The translations under genes and the position numbers were made by a program. A stretch of DNA of 64,000 nucleotides. Origin: Ravibacter arvi (GTDB lineage: Bacteria; Bacteroidota; Bacteroidia; Cytophagales; Spirosomataceae). The stretch spans positions 62,001 to 126,000 of the forward strand of contig NZ_BAABEY010000002.1 in the NCBI RefSeq assembly GCF_039540405.1. Direction: 5' to 3'. This document shows, piece by piece, positions 48,722-55,979 of this stretch. Position 1 is the stretch's first letter; every line of letters starts with the position of its first letter. Under the pieces are notes generated by a model. It did not search any database. It worked only from the letters and a program-made list of their open reading frames with translations, and had not been told where the DNA came from.

Positions 48722-48884
48722 GGTTCGACGGGCTCACCCGCCTACCGGATGGCAGCCTCCGGTAGGCAGCCTTCGACGAGCTCAGGCGCCATCTGGCAGG
48801 TTCCATCCGGTAGGCAGCCTTCGACGAGCTCAGGCACCATCCGGCAGGAACCTGCCGGACGGCGCCTGAGCCCGTCGAAGGCTG
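48722..48884. repeat. REP-like repeat cluster with a near-perfect 30-bp hairpin
   Basis: CTTCGACGAGCTCAGG occurs at 48771 and 48819 as part of a 48-bp direct repeat (CCGGTAGGCAGCC begins at 48759 and 48807). An inverted version, CCTGAGCCCGTCGAAG, ends at 48880, and a partial copy starts at 48724. The arms 48819-48848 and 48851-48880 pair with three mismatches around AA. A further short inverted repeat is CCTACCGGA / TCCGGTAGG (48741-48749, 48758-48766). GTCGAAGG/CTGAGC-type elements are widespread REP-like sequences in bacteria. Confidence 0.8.
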
Positions 48885-48951
48885 ATCTTTGGATACCGAT
48901 TCAATAGAAGCCATGCGTTCCATTATCAGCCATCTGTAACTTTGTTGTACA

Positions 48952-48984
48952 GAATTCACGAATAAGGAGTTTGTTCGTGAATTC
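48952..48984. repeat. Perfect 11-bp inverted repeat upstream of the sensor kinase
   Basis: GAATTCACGAA and TTCGTGAATTC pair exactly around an 11-nt loop. It lies about 70 bp upstream of the -7 element of the sensor kinase gene, so it could be an operator. There is no T-run, which argues against a terminator. Confidence 0.55.
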
Positions 48985-49055
48985 GCGGCCCGGCCCCCTC
49001 CGGCTAAACGGATTTTTTCTCAGATAACCGTAGGCTTTATTTAAGATTATCAGGA

Positions 49056-49063
49056 TACTTTTG
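49056..49063 (+). promoter_or_regulatory. Candidate -7 element of the propeller sensor kinase
   Basis: TACTTTTG is a full match to TAnnTTTG and leaves 26 bp to the ATG at 49090. The -33 region has only a weak TTTA about 18 bp upstream. Confidence 0.45.
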
Positions 49064-49089
49064 CAGTTATTGAGTAAACAGCCATTGCT

Positions 49090-52000
49090 ATGAGGTTATA
49101 CCTGCTCGCATTCTGGTCCGGTCTGCTGCTGTTTGCTTCAGCGGTGTCCGGCGTTTATGCCCAGGTTTTGCCTCCGGCGGTGCATTTCCGCCACCTGGAC
49201 TACCGGAACGGGCTTTCCGATCCAAACATCATTCTCCTGACCGGCGATACTACCGGTTTTCTGTGGATCGGCACTCTGAACGGCCTGAACCGGTTTGACG
49301 GCACCACCTGTACTACTTTCCAGGACAAAACCATTGACAGCCTCAACCTGGAAGGAAACATGATAATGGGGTTCCTGGAAGCAGGCAACGGGAATGTATG
49401 GGTGGGTACGCAGCGGGGGCTTTCCTTACATAATACCCTCTATGGTTCTTTCAAACGCCTGGTATTCCCATCGGTAAACAACGGGAATTACTATTACGCA
49501 TACCCGTTTCACGTAGATGACCGGGGCAGGCTTTGGGCCAATATGGCCGGCGGAATCTACGTATATGACGGCGGGGAGCCTCGCCTGTTAAGCAACCATA
49601 CGAACGGGCGGTCGGTGGTGGGTCAGCGCCCCGGAGAAAAGGTAAAATGGATGGTTACCAATGCTTCCGGCGGTGGCATCTTCGTCCATTCACTGGAGGG
49701 CCTCGAAATTGTCCGGACCCGTGAATATTTCAGGAAAGCGCCCGCGCTGCATGTAGATGGCGTAACGATTGTCTCTGATTCTCTAATCTGGATTGCCGCC
49801 GACCGAGGGCTTATCGGGCTCAATCCCCATACCGGCGCCAGCGAAATACACCATTTCGAGGCGGGTGTTACCTGTATTTATCCTTATAAAAACCTGCTTT
49901 TTGTAGGGACTAACGGGGATGGTCTGAAGCTGTTTGATCCTACGAAAAAGAAAATTGTTGCGCATTATAGCCATCAGAACGAAAATCCCGGCAGCCTCGC
50001 CGGCGATCATATCACAAAACTATTTATCGACCGGCACGACAACCTTTTCGTTTCCATACACGGAAAGGGAGTGGATTATGCTCCTGTTAAACCCATGATT
50101 TTTATGCCTGTGCCGGACAACGAAACGGCGGCAAAGCAGGGGATCACGAATGCGATAAACGCAGTCTATCAAAGTCCGGACGGGCAGGTATGGTGCGGCA
50201 CTGATGCCTCCGGCGTGGTGGTGCTTGATGCGGCACTTAAAAAAATCTGCGCCCGTTACCTGCCCGGCGAAGGCATCAGCCGGATCTTCCGTTTCGGAAA
50301 CGACGAGCTTCTGATCCAGTCGAAAACCCCCGAGTTCTTCCTGTATTCTTTCCGCACCGGGAAACTTCGGAAGGTAAAGATCGATCCGGTCTTTTCGGAG
50401 CTGAATCATGCCACGACGGATCCGGTAAATGGTAAACTGATGATCGGCACCACACAGGGGCCGGCCTATCTGGAGAAAAAGGGAGACCAGGCACTTCACG
50501 TCAATTTCCTGAAGGAGCTGACCGGTTCTCTGGAATGGTCCAATGTGAGCAACCTGTCTTTTATCGGTAAAGACGAGCTGCTGCTGCAGACTTTTTATAC
50601 CAACCTCTACCTGGTACGGCGTGTTGGTCAAGGTTTCAAAATTGTAAAGGAACTGGCGCGGACCCCCTACAATATCAACCGGGTGGCCACGATCGGAAAC
50701 ACCGTGTACCTGGGGACTACTTCCGGTCTGTACACGTTTGATCCGGTCAGCGGGAGGCTCGGTGAGAAACCCTTGCTAACGGCCCATTGTACCGATCTCA
50801 ACCGGGATGGCAGCGGCAGGCTCTGGATCAATTCCAACAATGGCCTGTACAGTTACCGGCCGGATACTGGACACTTCGATCACTACAGCGAGTCGGACGG
50901 ACTTCAGCAACCGGTTTTCCCCAAAGGAACCCTGGTGCAGCTTCTTGACGGCCGGATGATGACAGGCGGCAGCAACGGTCTCAACAGTTTTGACCCGTCT
51001 GCGGTAAATGTCCGCGGAGCGCCGGTAAAAGCATTGATTACCGACATCGCCATTAATGACGAACCCTATTACAAGTTTGCCGCAGTCGGATTAAAAAAAC
51101 TGGATCTGAAACATACTTCCAACACCCTGACTTTCCATATTACGCCACTGGATTTTGACAACGCGCCGCACCGGAAAGTTACCTACCAGATGATCGGTTA
51201 TGACAATGAGCCAATTGAAACCACCGGTGCTACGGAGGTCCGTTACGCCCGCATGCCGCCGGGTAACTACCGGTTCCAGGTGTTTGCGCATAGCAGTTTG
51301 TTACCGACGGTGCTGGAAATCAACATCAAAACACCTTTCTGGAAACGGACCGATTTCCGGTTCCTGTTGGCGCTCGCGGGTATCGCACTGGCCCTACTGG
51401 CAACATTTGTTTTCGGGCGCTGGATCAGGAACCGCCAATTGGAAAAACTGCGGATCATGATCAGTTCCCAGGAAGAGGAGCGAAAGCGCATTGCCATTGA
51501 TCTGCACGACGACCTGGGTGGCCGCTTGTCGTCGCTGAAGCTATACATCCAGGCGACTGCCAAGGGGATGTCGGAGCAGTACCTGGAGACCTACCGGGAT
51601 ACCACCCGCCTGCTGGATGAAACCATTTCGGAACTCCGGAACATTCTGTTCAACCTGAGCCCTAAAACCCTGGATGAAAATGGTCTTGAAGCCGCTATCC
51701 GGGAATTGTCATGGAACATAGAACGCATCACCACCGTCAGGATAGAAACCAGTATCGACACCCAGGGAATCCATATCCCGCGGTCGATCCAGTATTCGGT
51801 GTACCGGATTTGCCAGGAGCTGATCAACAATACCCTGAAACATTCCGGCGCGGACCGGATTTATATTTCGCTGGTGAACCGGGAGGATGGCCTGGTATTC
51901 CTCTATGAAGACAACGGGAAGGGTTTTGAATACGATTTTGTCAAAAAAGGGTACGGCCTTACCAATATACAGACACATGCGCAGGCAATTTTCAGCAGCG

Positions 52001-52104
52001 TTATTATCGACAGCAGTATAGGGAAAGGTGCTGCGGTCACACTGACTGTTCCGCGGGATGTGGTGGAAGCCGCGCCCGGGAAGCGAGATGCAAACCGGAT
52101 ATGA
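49090..52104 (+). CDS. Two-component sensor kinase with periplasmic beta-propellers (HisKA_3 type)
   Basis: This 1004-residue protein has a signal peptide (MRLYLLAFWSGLLLFASAVS). Repeated propeller motifs follow (GFLWIGTLNGLNRFDG, NVWVGTQRGLSL, QVWCGTDASGVVVLDA, RLWINSNNGLYSY). A Y_Y_Y-like Ig domain is at about 670-745 and a membrane helix at about 757-777 (FLLALAGIALALLATFVFGR). The HisKA_3 dimerisation helix carries His806 (RIAIDLHDDLGGRLSSLKLY), followed by an ATPase domain (CQELINNTLKHSGADRIYIS). The periplasmic part is the type found in hybrid glycan sensors, but here the output is a separate NarL-type regulator overlapping by 4 bp. The signal is unknown. Confidence 0.95.
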   Translation: MRLYLLAFWSGLLLFASAVSGVYAQVLPPAVHFRHLDYRNGLSDPNIILLTGDTTGFLWIGTLNGLNRFDGTTCTTFQDKTIDSLNLEGNMIMGFLEAGNGNVWVGTQRGLSLHNTLYGSFKRLVFPSVNNGNYYYAYPFHVDDRGRLWANMAGGIYVYDGGEPRLLSNHTNGRSVVGQRPGEKVKWMVTNASGGGIFVHSLEGLEIVRTREYFRKAPALHVDGVTIVSDSLIWIAADRGLIGLNPHTGASEIHHFEAGVTCIYPYKNLLFVGTNGDGLKLFDPTKKKIVAHYSHQNENPGSLAGDHITKLFIDRHDNLFVSIHGKGVDYAPVKPMIFMPVPDNETAAKQGITNAINAVYQSPDGQVWCGTDASGVVVLDAALKKICARYLPGEGISRIFRFGNDELLIQSKTPEFFLYSFRTGKLRKVKIDPVFSELNHATTDPVNGKLMIGTTQGPAYLEKKGDQALHVNFLKELTGSLEWSNVSNLSFIGKDELLLQTFYTNLYLVRRVGQGFKIVKELARTPYNINRVATIGNTVYLGTTSGLYTFDPVSGRLGEKPLLTAHCTDLNRDGSGRLWINSNNGLYSYRPDTGHFDHYSESDGLQQPVFPKGTLVQLLDGRMMTGGSNGLNSFDPSAVNVRGAPVKALITDIAINDEPYYKFAAVGLKKLDLKHTSNTLTFHITPLDFDNAPHRKVTYQMIGYDNEPIETTGATEVRYARMPPGNYRFQVFAHSSLLPTVLEINIKTPFWKRTDFRFLLALAGIALALLATFVFGRWIRNRQLEKLRIMISSQEEERKRIAIDLHDDLGGRLSSLKLYIQATAKGMSEQYLETYRDTTRLLDETISELRNILFNLSPKTLDENGLEAAIRELSWNIERITTVRIETSIDTQGIHIPRSIQYSVYRICQELINNTLKHSGADRIYISLVNREDGLVFLYEDNGKGFEYDFVKKGYGLTNIQTHAQAIFSSVIIDSSIGKGAAVTLTVPRDVVEAAPGKRDANRI

Positions 52105-52739
52105 AAAAGATAATAATTGCCGACGACCATACGATGTTCATCAAAGGCATGTTGCTGCTGTTGTCGGACAGGGAGCAATATGAGGTAATTGCGGTGGCCC
52201 GCAACGGACAGGAAGTGCTGGATCTCCTGGCGGGGCATACGGCGGATATTCTCTTGCTGGATGTCAATATGCCGGTAATGAACGGGTACCAGGCCACACT
52301 GAAAGTCAGGTCACTTTACCCGAAAGTGAAAATTGTGGTATTGTCGATGCTGGCTGACGAATCGAGTATTGTCAAAATGCTGGAGGCGGGGGCAGATGGC
52401 TACCTGGTAAAAAACGCAGATGAAGAAGAGCTTTATGAGGCGCTGGCGACTGTGTTGAACAACCAGGTGTACATCGCCCGGGCCATACGCGATAAAGTCA
52501 GCCAGGCACCCGTCAAGAGCGGCAGCGCGGCGGAAAGCGTGCAGCTATCGAGCCGCGAACTGGACATTTCCCGGCTGATTATAGACGGGCTCACCAACAG
52601 CGAAATTGCCGACCGGCTTTATCTGAGCGTCAGAACCGTTGAAACTCATCGCAAAAACATCCTGGCCAAGCTGAATCTTAAAAATACCGCTTCCCTGGTG
52701 AAATACCTGATGGACAACAAACCGTTTCTCGATTTGTGA
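52101..52739 (+). CDS. NarL/FixJ-family response regulator
   Basis: This 212-residue regulator has a receiver domain (about 3-120) with Asp8/Asp9, phospho-acceptor Asp54 in ILLLDVNMPVMNGYQ, and Lys in GADGYLVKNADEEELYEALA. A LuxR-type helix-turn-helix follows at about 149-212 (LSSRELDISRLIIDGLTNSE, RTVETHRKNILAKLNLKN). Its ATG overlaps the kinase TGA (ATGA), so the two are one unit. Targets are not evident. The divergent TANFOR-like operon and the beta-lactamase are the nearest candidates. Confidence 0.95.
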   Translation: MKKIIIADDHTMFIKGMLLLLSDREQYEVIAVARNGQEVLDLLAGHTADILLLDVNMPVMNGYQATLKVRSLYPKVKIVVLSMLADESSIVKMLEAGADGYLVKNADEEELYEALATVLNNQVYIARAIRDKVSQAPVKSGSAAESVQLSSRELDISRLIIDGLTNSEIADRLYLSVRTVETHRKNILAKLNLKNTASLVKYLMDNKPFLDL

Positions 52740-52781
52740 TGCCACTGTTGTGCTTCCGGTACTTTTTTTAGGGGGCGAAGG

Positions 52782-53525
52782 TCATTCCCCGCTGAACAAA
52801 CCGATCGTGTAATCGAGAAGGGATTTGTCGCCGGTTTTACCGTGACCGGGTATGACAACTTTTACATCCGGGTATGCGGCTTTTACTTTCCTGACGGTTT
52901 CAGCCCAGGCTTTGACATTGGCGTCGGCCAGGTTACCCTTGCCGGCATTCAGCTCTTTGATGAGGCAGCCGCCGAAGAGGACTTTCTCATCCGGGTAATA
53001 TCCGACTACATTGTCTCTGGTATGTCCCTCGCCAAAAAAACGGACTTCCACTTTTTTGTCGCCGACACCCAGCGCCAGCGCTTCTCTGAAACCTTTGTCC
53101 GGGACCGGGAAGCCTGCCGCTTTTGTCAGCTTTATCGTCCCGAAACTCGCGTGAGAAGGAATGCTGTGTTTTCTGAACTCTCTTAGTCCGCCTACGCAGT
53201 CTTCATGGAAATGCGTAGCTACTACCGCCTTTATAATGCGGGGCACGTCGCTGCTGATCCAGGCAATCAGCTCGGCGGAGGTCGGGTCATCGGCCGGCGT
53301 GTCGAATACAACGGCTTCTTTCCCGGCCGTTATTACCATACCGTTACAGGGAACTTTTCCAAAGGTCCGGGTATTCAAAAAAGACGTATGCTCATAAACA
53401 TTTTCGGCAAGCCTGGTTATGACAAGCGTCTCCGTCCGGTATGCCACCTCCGGCTTGTCGCCTCCGGCGTAAGCTTTAAGCCCAAGTATGATTACCAGGA
53501 AGCAAGTTTTTGCGAGTAGTCTCAT
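52782..53525 (-). CDS. Subclass B1 metallo-beta-lactamase
   Basis: This 247-residue protein has signal peptide MRLLAKTCFLVIILGLKAYA and is of normal length for the class. All zinc ligands of subclass B1 are present: His105, His107 and Asp109 in THFHEDCVGG; His168 in GEGHTRDN; Cys187 in LFGGCLIKE; His228 in IPGHGKTG. Lys190 and Asn198 match the substrate-binding Lys and Asn of CcrA-like enzymes. Such periplasmic enzymes hydrolyse penicillins, cephalosporins and usually carbapenems. It stands alone, convergent with the regulator gene and divergent from the sigma gene, with no mobile-element marks, so it looks like an intrinsic chromosomal enzyme. Activity is inferred from residues only. Confidence 0.93.
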   Translation of the reverse strand: MRLLAKTCFLVIILGLKAYAGGDKPEVAYRTETLVITRLAENVYEHTSFLNTRTFGKVPCNGMVITAGKEAVVFDTPADDPTSAELIAWISSDVPRIIKAVVATHFHEDCVGGLREFRKHSIPSHASFGTIKLTKAAGFPVPDKGFREALALGVGDKKVEVRFFGEGHTRDNVVGYYPDEKVLFGGCLIKELNAGKGNLADANVKAWAETVRKVKAAYPDVKVVIPGHGKTGDKSLLDYTIGLFSGE

Positions 53526-53738
53526 TGAACGAAAGTTGGAATGGCTGGTAAAAAAATGCTTTATGAATTATGACGCCAAAGCTTTTCGCCGGTTAGATCG
53601 GACTGAGTATTGGTGTCTGACGCAAATGTCCAAAAAAAGTGGTAATACCCGTTGCGCTGGCACCGGGGAGTTCCTCAGGCGGAATGTTCAAAATGAACAA
53701 TTTTTAGTATTTACATGAAGAAATAGAGGCTTGGTTGG

Positions 53739-53746
53739 TATATTTG
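53739..53746 (+). promoter_or_regulatory. Candidate -7 element of the right PUL sigma gene
   Basis: TATATTTG matches TAnnTTTG and ends 30 bp before the ATG at 53777. No TTG lies at the proper -33 distance. Confidence 0.4.
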
Positions 53747-53776
53747 CCCGTTCGCTTTAAATATTTATTGGTAACC

Positions 53777-54373
53777 ATGATATCGTATGCCCGTCTGCAC
53801 GATGAGAAAGTGTTGCTTCTGAAAGTAGCAGGGGGCGACGAAAGGGCATTCCGGGCCTTGTTCGAGCAGTACCACGGAATGTTGGCTACGCATATTATGC
53901 GCATCACCCGGTCGCCTGAGCTCACGGAGGAAATTGTGCAGGATGTGTTTCTGAAGATATGGATGAGCCGCGAGACTTTGTCCCAGATCCATGATCTGCG
54001 GGCCTACCTTTACATTGTCTCGAAGAACCAGGCCCTGAACAGCCTCAAAAAAGTTGCAAGAGACCGCGTAACCTTTACCGACGATGGCTGGAACCTCGTA
54101 GAAAAATCTTTTATTTCCTCCGAACCCGAAGACCCGGGGCCCTACGGGCTGATCGATGAAGCAATCAACCGCCTTCCGCCACAACAGCAGAAAGTGTACC
54201 TTTTAAGCCGGCACGAACGAAAAAAATACACCGAGATAGCAGACCAGATGGGCCTGTCCAGGGAGACCGTAAAAAAGTACCTGCAATTGGCCACCGAGTC
54301 TATCAGCACCTACGTCCTCGATAAGGCATCTGCCAGTATATCATTAATTCTTTCCTTGCTTTTCTCCGCATAG
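53777..54373 (+). CDS. ECF-type RNA polymerase sigma factor (right sulfatase PUL)
   Basis: The start is the ATG at 53777 (MISYARLHDEKVLLLKVAGG), giving 198 residues; a longer frame from 53735 is less likely because the -7 element at 53739 would fall inside it. Region 2 is at about 20-90 (FEQYHGMLATHIMRITRSPE, EIVQDVFLKIWMSRETL). Region 4 is at about 130-185 (INRLPPQQQKVYLLSRHERK, YTEIADQMGLSRETVKKYL). The hydrophobic C-terminus (ASISLILSLLFSA) is typical of Bacteroidota FecI-like ECF sigmas. It heads the plus-strand locus with fecR, susC, susD and two sulfatases. Confidence 0.95.
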   Translation: MISYARLHDEKVLLLKVAGGDERAFRALFEQYHGMLATHIMRITRSPELTEEIVQDVFLKIWMSRETLSQIHDLRAYLYIVSKNQALNSLKKVARDRVTFTDDGWNLVEKSFISSEPEDPGPYGLIDEAINRLPPQQQKVYLLSRHERKKYTEIADQMGLSRETVKKYLQLATESISTYVLDKASASISLILSLLFSA

Positions 54374-54559
54374 GGCGGAAAAATCTGCAATGGTAGTTTG
54401 ATGTTAAATTATTGATTTTTAGTTGTTTGTAGTAAGGCTTTGCCCCCGGTATCTCTAAGGGAAGCATTTTTTTAGAAAAAAGTATAGCAGTCATACCCCC
54501 TTTTTTTGTAGCCTGTTGTCTTTAAGGGCATAAGGTTTTATTGACTTGTACCAAATCGA

Positions 54560-55768
54560 ATGAGAAAACCGAATAACCGGCTGTCCTACCTTTTTCAGCG
54601 CTATTATCATGGTGTGGCTACCGAGAGGGAGACGGATGAGTTGATGGAGCTGGTGAGAAAGTCCGAACATGACGAAGGCTTATCGGAGTTGACCAAAGAG
54701 GCATGGGACACCCTCAATGAAACGGATCAGGCCTTACCCGAGGCGATAAAAAACAGGATACTGAATTCAATCATCCCGCCTTTGCCGACTGATCACTTTG
54801 AAGGAGAGGGCGACGGTGGCGAAATTCGGGACAATGGCCGGAGAATAGGCAGATGGGGAAAATACGCCGTCGCTGCGACAGTGGCGTTTATCTGTATTTC
54901 AGGCGCCTGGTTGAAATGGGGCAACGACGGGACAGGTAAAGCGGATCTTACCGCCCGTGTACAACCGGCTATTAAACCGGGGGGCAACCGGGCAATGCTG
55001 ACGCTGGCCGATGGTTCGACCGTCCTGCTGGATGAGGCCGCTGACGGCCTGATTCTCAGACAGGGTGCGATTGAAATAAATAAGGTGACTGACGGTTATC
55101 TTGAATACAAAGCCGCGGGAAATGAACACCCCGCCAATGGGAATCATACCATATCGACACCGAGGGGAGGACAGTATAAAATCGGGTTACCCGACGGCAG
55201 TATGGTCTGGCTCAATGCCTCCTCATCGATAAGGTTCCCGACAGGGTTCAGCGCCGTTGAAAGGAAGGTGGAGATAGAAGGAGAAGCCTTTTTCGATATT
55301 AAAAAAGACATTAGACGGCCGTTTAAAGTTATTTTCGGCGACAATGAAGTGGCAGTCCTCGGTACCAAGTTCAATATTGCCAATTACCCCGACGAGGCGG
55401 TTTCGCGCACGACACTCGTGGAAGGATCCGTTGCATTGAAAAGCGGAAATAAAAGAAATAAGCTGGTACCCGGGCAGGCGGCCAGCGTGGGCCGGGACGG
55501 AACAATCAGTATCGGACCGGTAGACGTCGAAGAGGTGACGGCCTGGAAAAATAACCTGTTCTACTTTAAAGGAGCCGACATAGCGTCGATTATGCAGCAG
55601 GTCTCACGTTGGTACGATATAGATATCGCCTATGAAGGTGTTCTTCCCAAAAAGCAGTTGGCAGGAAAGGTGCCGCGGAACGTGGAGCTGTCGGAGTTTA
55701 TGTCCATGCTTCAATATGCGGGGATCAACTACCGGATGGAAGGAAGGAAGATGATCATAGTACCGTGA
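54560..55768 (+). CDS. FecR-family anti-sigma factor (right sulfatase PUL)
   Basis: This 402-residue protein has a cytoplasmic N-terminus (NRLSYLFQRYYHGVATERET), one membrane helix at about 101-118 (KYAVAATVAFICISGAWL), a FecR domain at about 195-290 (STPRGGQYKIGLPDGSMVWL, GEAFFDIKKDIRRPFKVIFG) and a DUF4974-like domain at about 330-402 (FKGADIASIMQQVSRWYDID). It should restrain the ECF sigma encoded 186 bp upstream and receive the signal from the STN domain of the SusC encoded next. Overall it is the same type as the left FecR, but with a longer region before the FecR domain. Confidence 0.95.
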   Translation: MRKPNNRLSYLFQRYYHGVATERETDELMELVRKSEHDEGLSELTKEAWDTLNETDQALPEAIKNRILNSIIPPLPTDHFEGEGDGGEIRDNGRRIGRWGKYAVAATVAFICISGAWLKWGNDGTGKADLTARVQPAIKPGGNRAMLTLADGSTVLLDEAADGLILRQGAIEINKVTDGYLEYKAAGNEHPANGNHTISTPRGGQYKIGLPDGSMVWLNASSSIRFPTGFSAVERKVEIEGEAFFDIKKDIRRPFKVIFGDNEVAVLGTKFNIANYPDEAVSRTTLVEGSVALKSGNKRNKLVPGQAASVGRDGTISIGPVDVEEVTAWKNNLFYFKGADIASIMQQVSRWYDIDIAYEGVLPKKQLAGKVPRNVELSEFMSMLQYAGINYRMEGRKMIIVP

Positions 55769-55877
55769 ACGTATATCTATAAAGGTTCGTTATTGCGCGA
55801 AATTTTTTAACTCTATAATTACCAGCCATGGCTGTAAAAGCAAAATCACCATAATTGATCCGGGGCCCAAAAGAAAA

Positions 55878-55906
55878 CAGGGAAAATGCTTGCAACATTC
55901 TCCCTG
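55878..55906. repeat. Hairpin in the fecR-susC spacer (right PUL)
   Basis: CAGGGAAAATG (55878-55888) and CATTCTCCCTG (55896-55906) pair with one mismatch around a 7-nt loop. It lies about 75 bp before the susC start and may act as an attenuator or mRNA processing site. Confidence 0.45.
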
Positions 55907-55979
55907 CGAAGTCCGGGCTTTTCACGAAATAACCTTTGTTCAGAAAGCAACTCATGTTTTACCCAAACCATACAAATAT

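Larger units (their letters stand above)
48382..49089. promoter_or_regulatory. 708-bp divergent control region between the TANFOR-like operon and the sensor kinase
   Basis: There is no credible gene here. It holds the promoter for the barrel gene (48466-48496), a short inverted repeat TTACCGTT / AACGGTAA (48590-48597, 48606-48613), and a REP-like cluster (48722-48884). It also holds a hairpin GAATTCACGAA / TTCGTGAATTC (48952-48962, 48974-48984) and a -7 element for the sensor kinase (49056-49063). Confidence 0.7.

Noticed and set aside
48759..48854. CRISPR array suggested by the 48-bp direct repeat
   Set aside because: The units abut without spacers, are only two, and carry REP-like palindromes; no cas genes are present.
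48600..48959. 119-codon minus-strand open frame in the scaffold/kinase spacer
   Set aside because: Its repeated Ser/Arg-rich peptide is only a translation of the REP-like repeats (48722-48884).
52782..53525. Glyoxalase II or other non-lactamase metallo-hydrolase
   Set aside because: The Cys187 ligand in GGCLIK and the B1-type Lys/Asn pair are lactamase features; glyoxalase II has the HxHxDH pattern and no such Cys.
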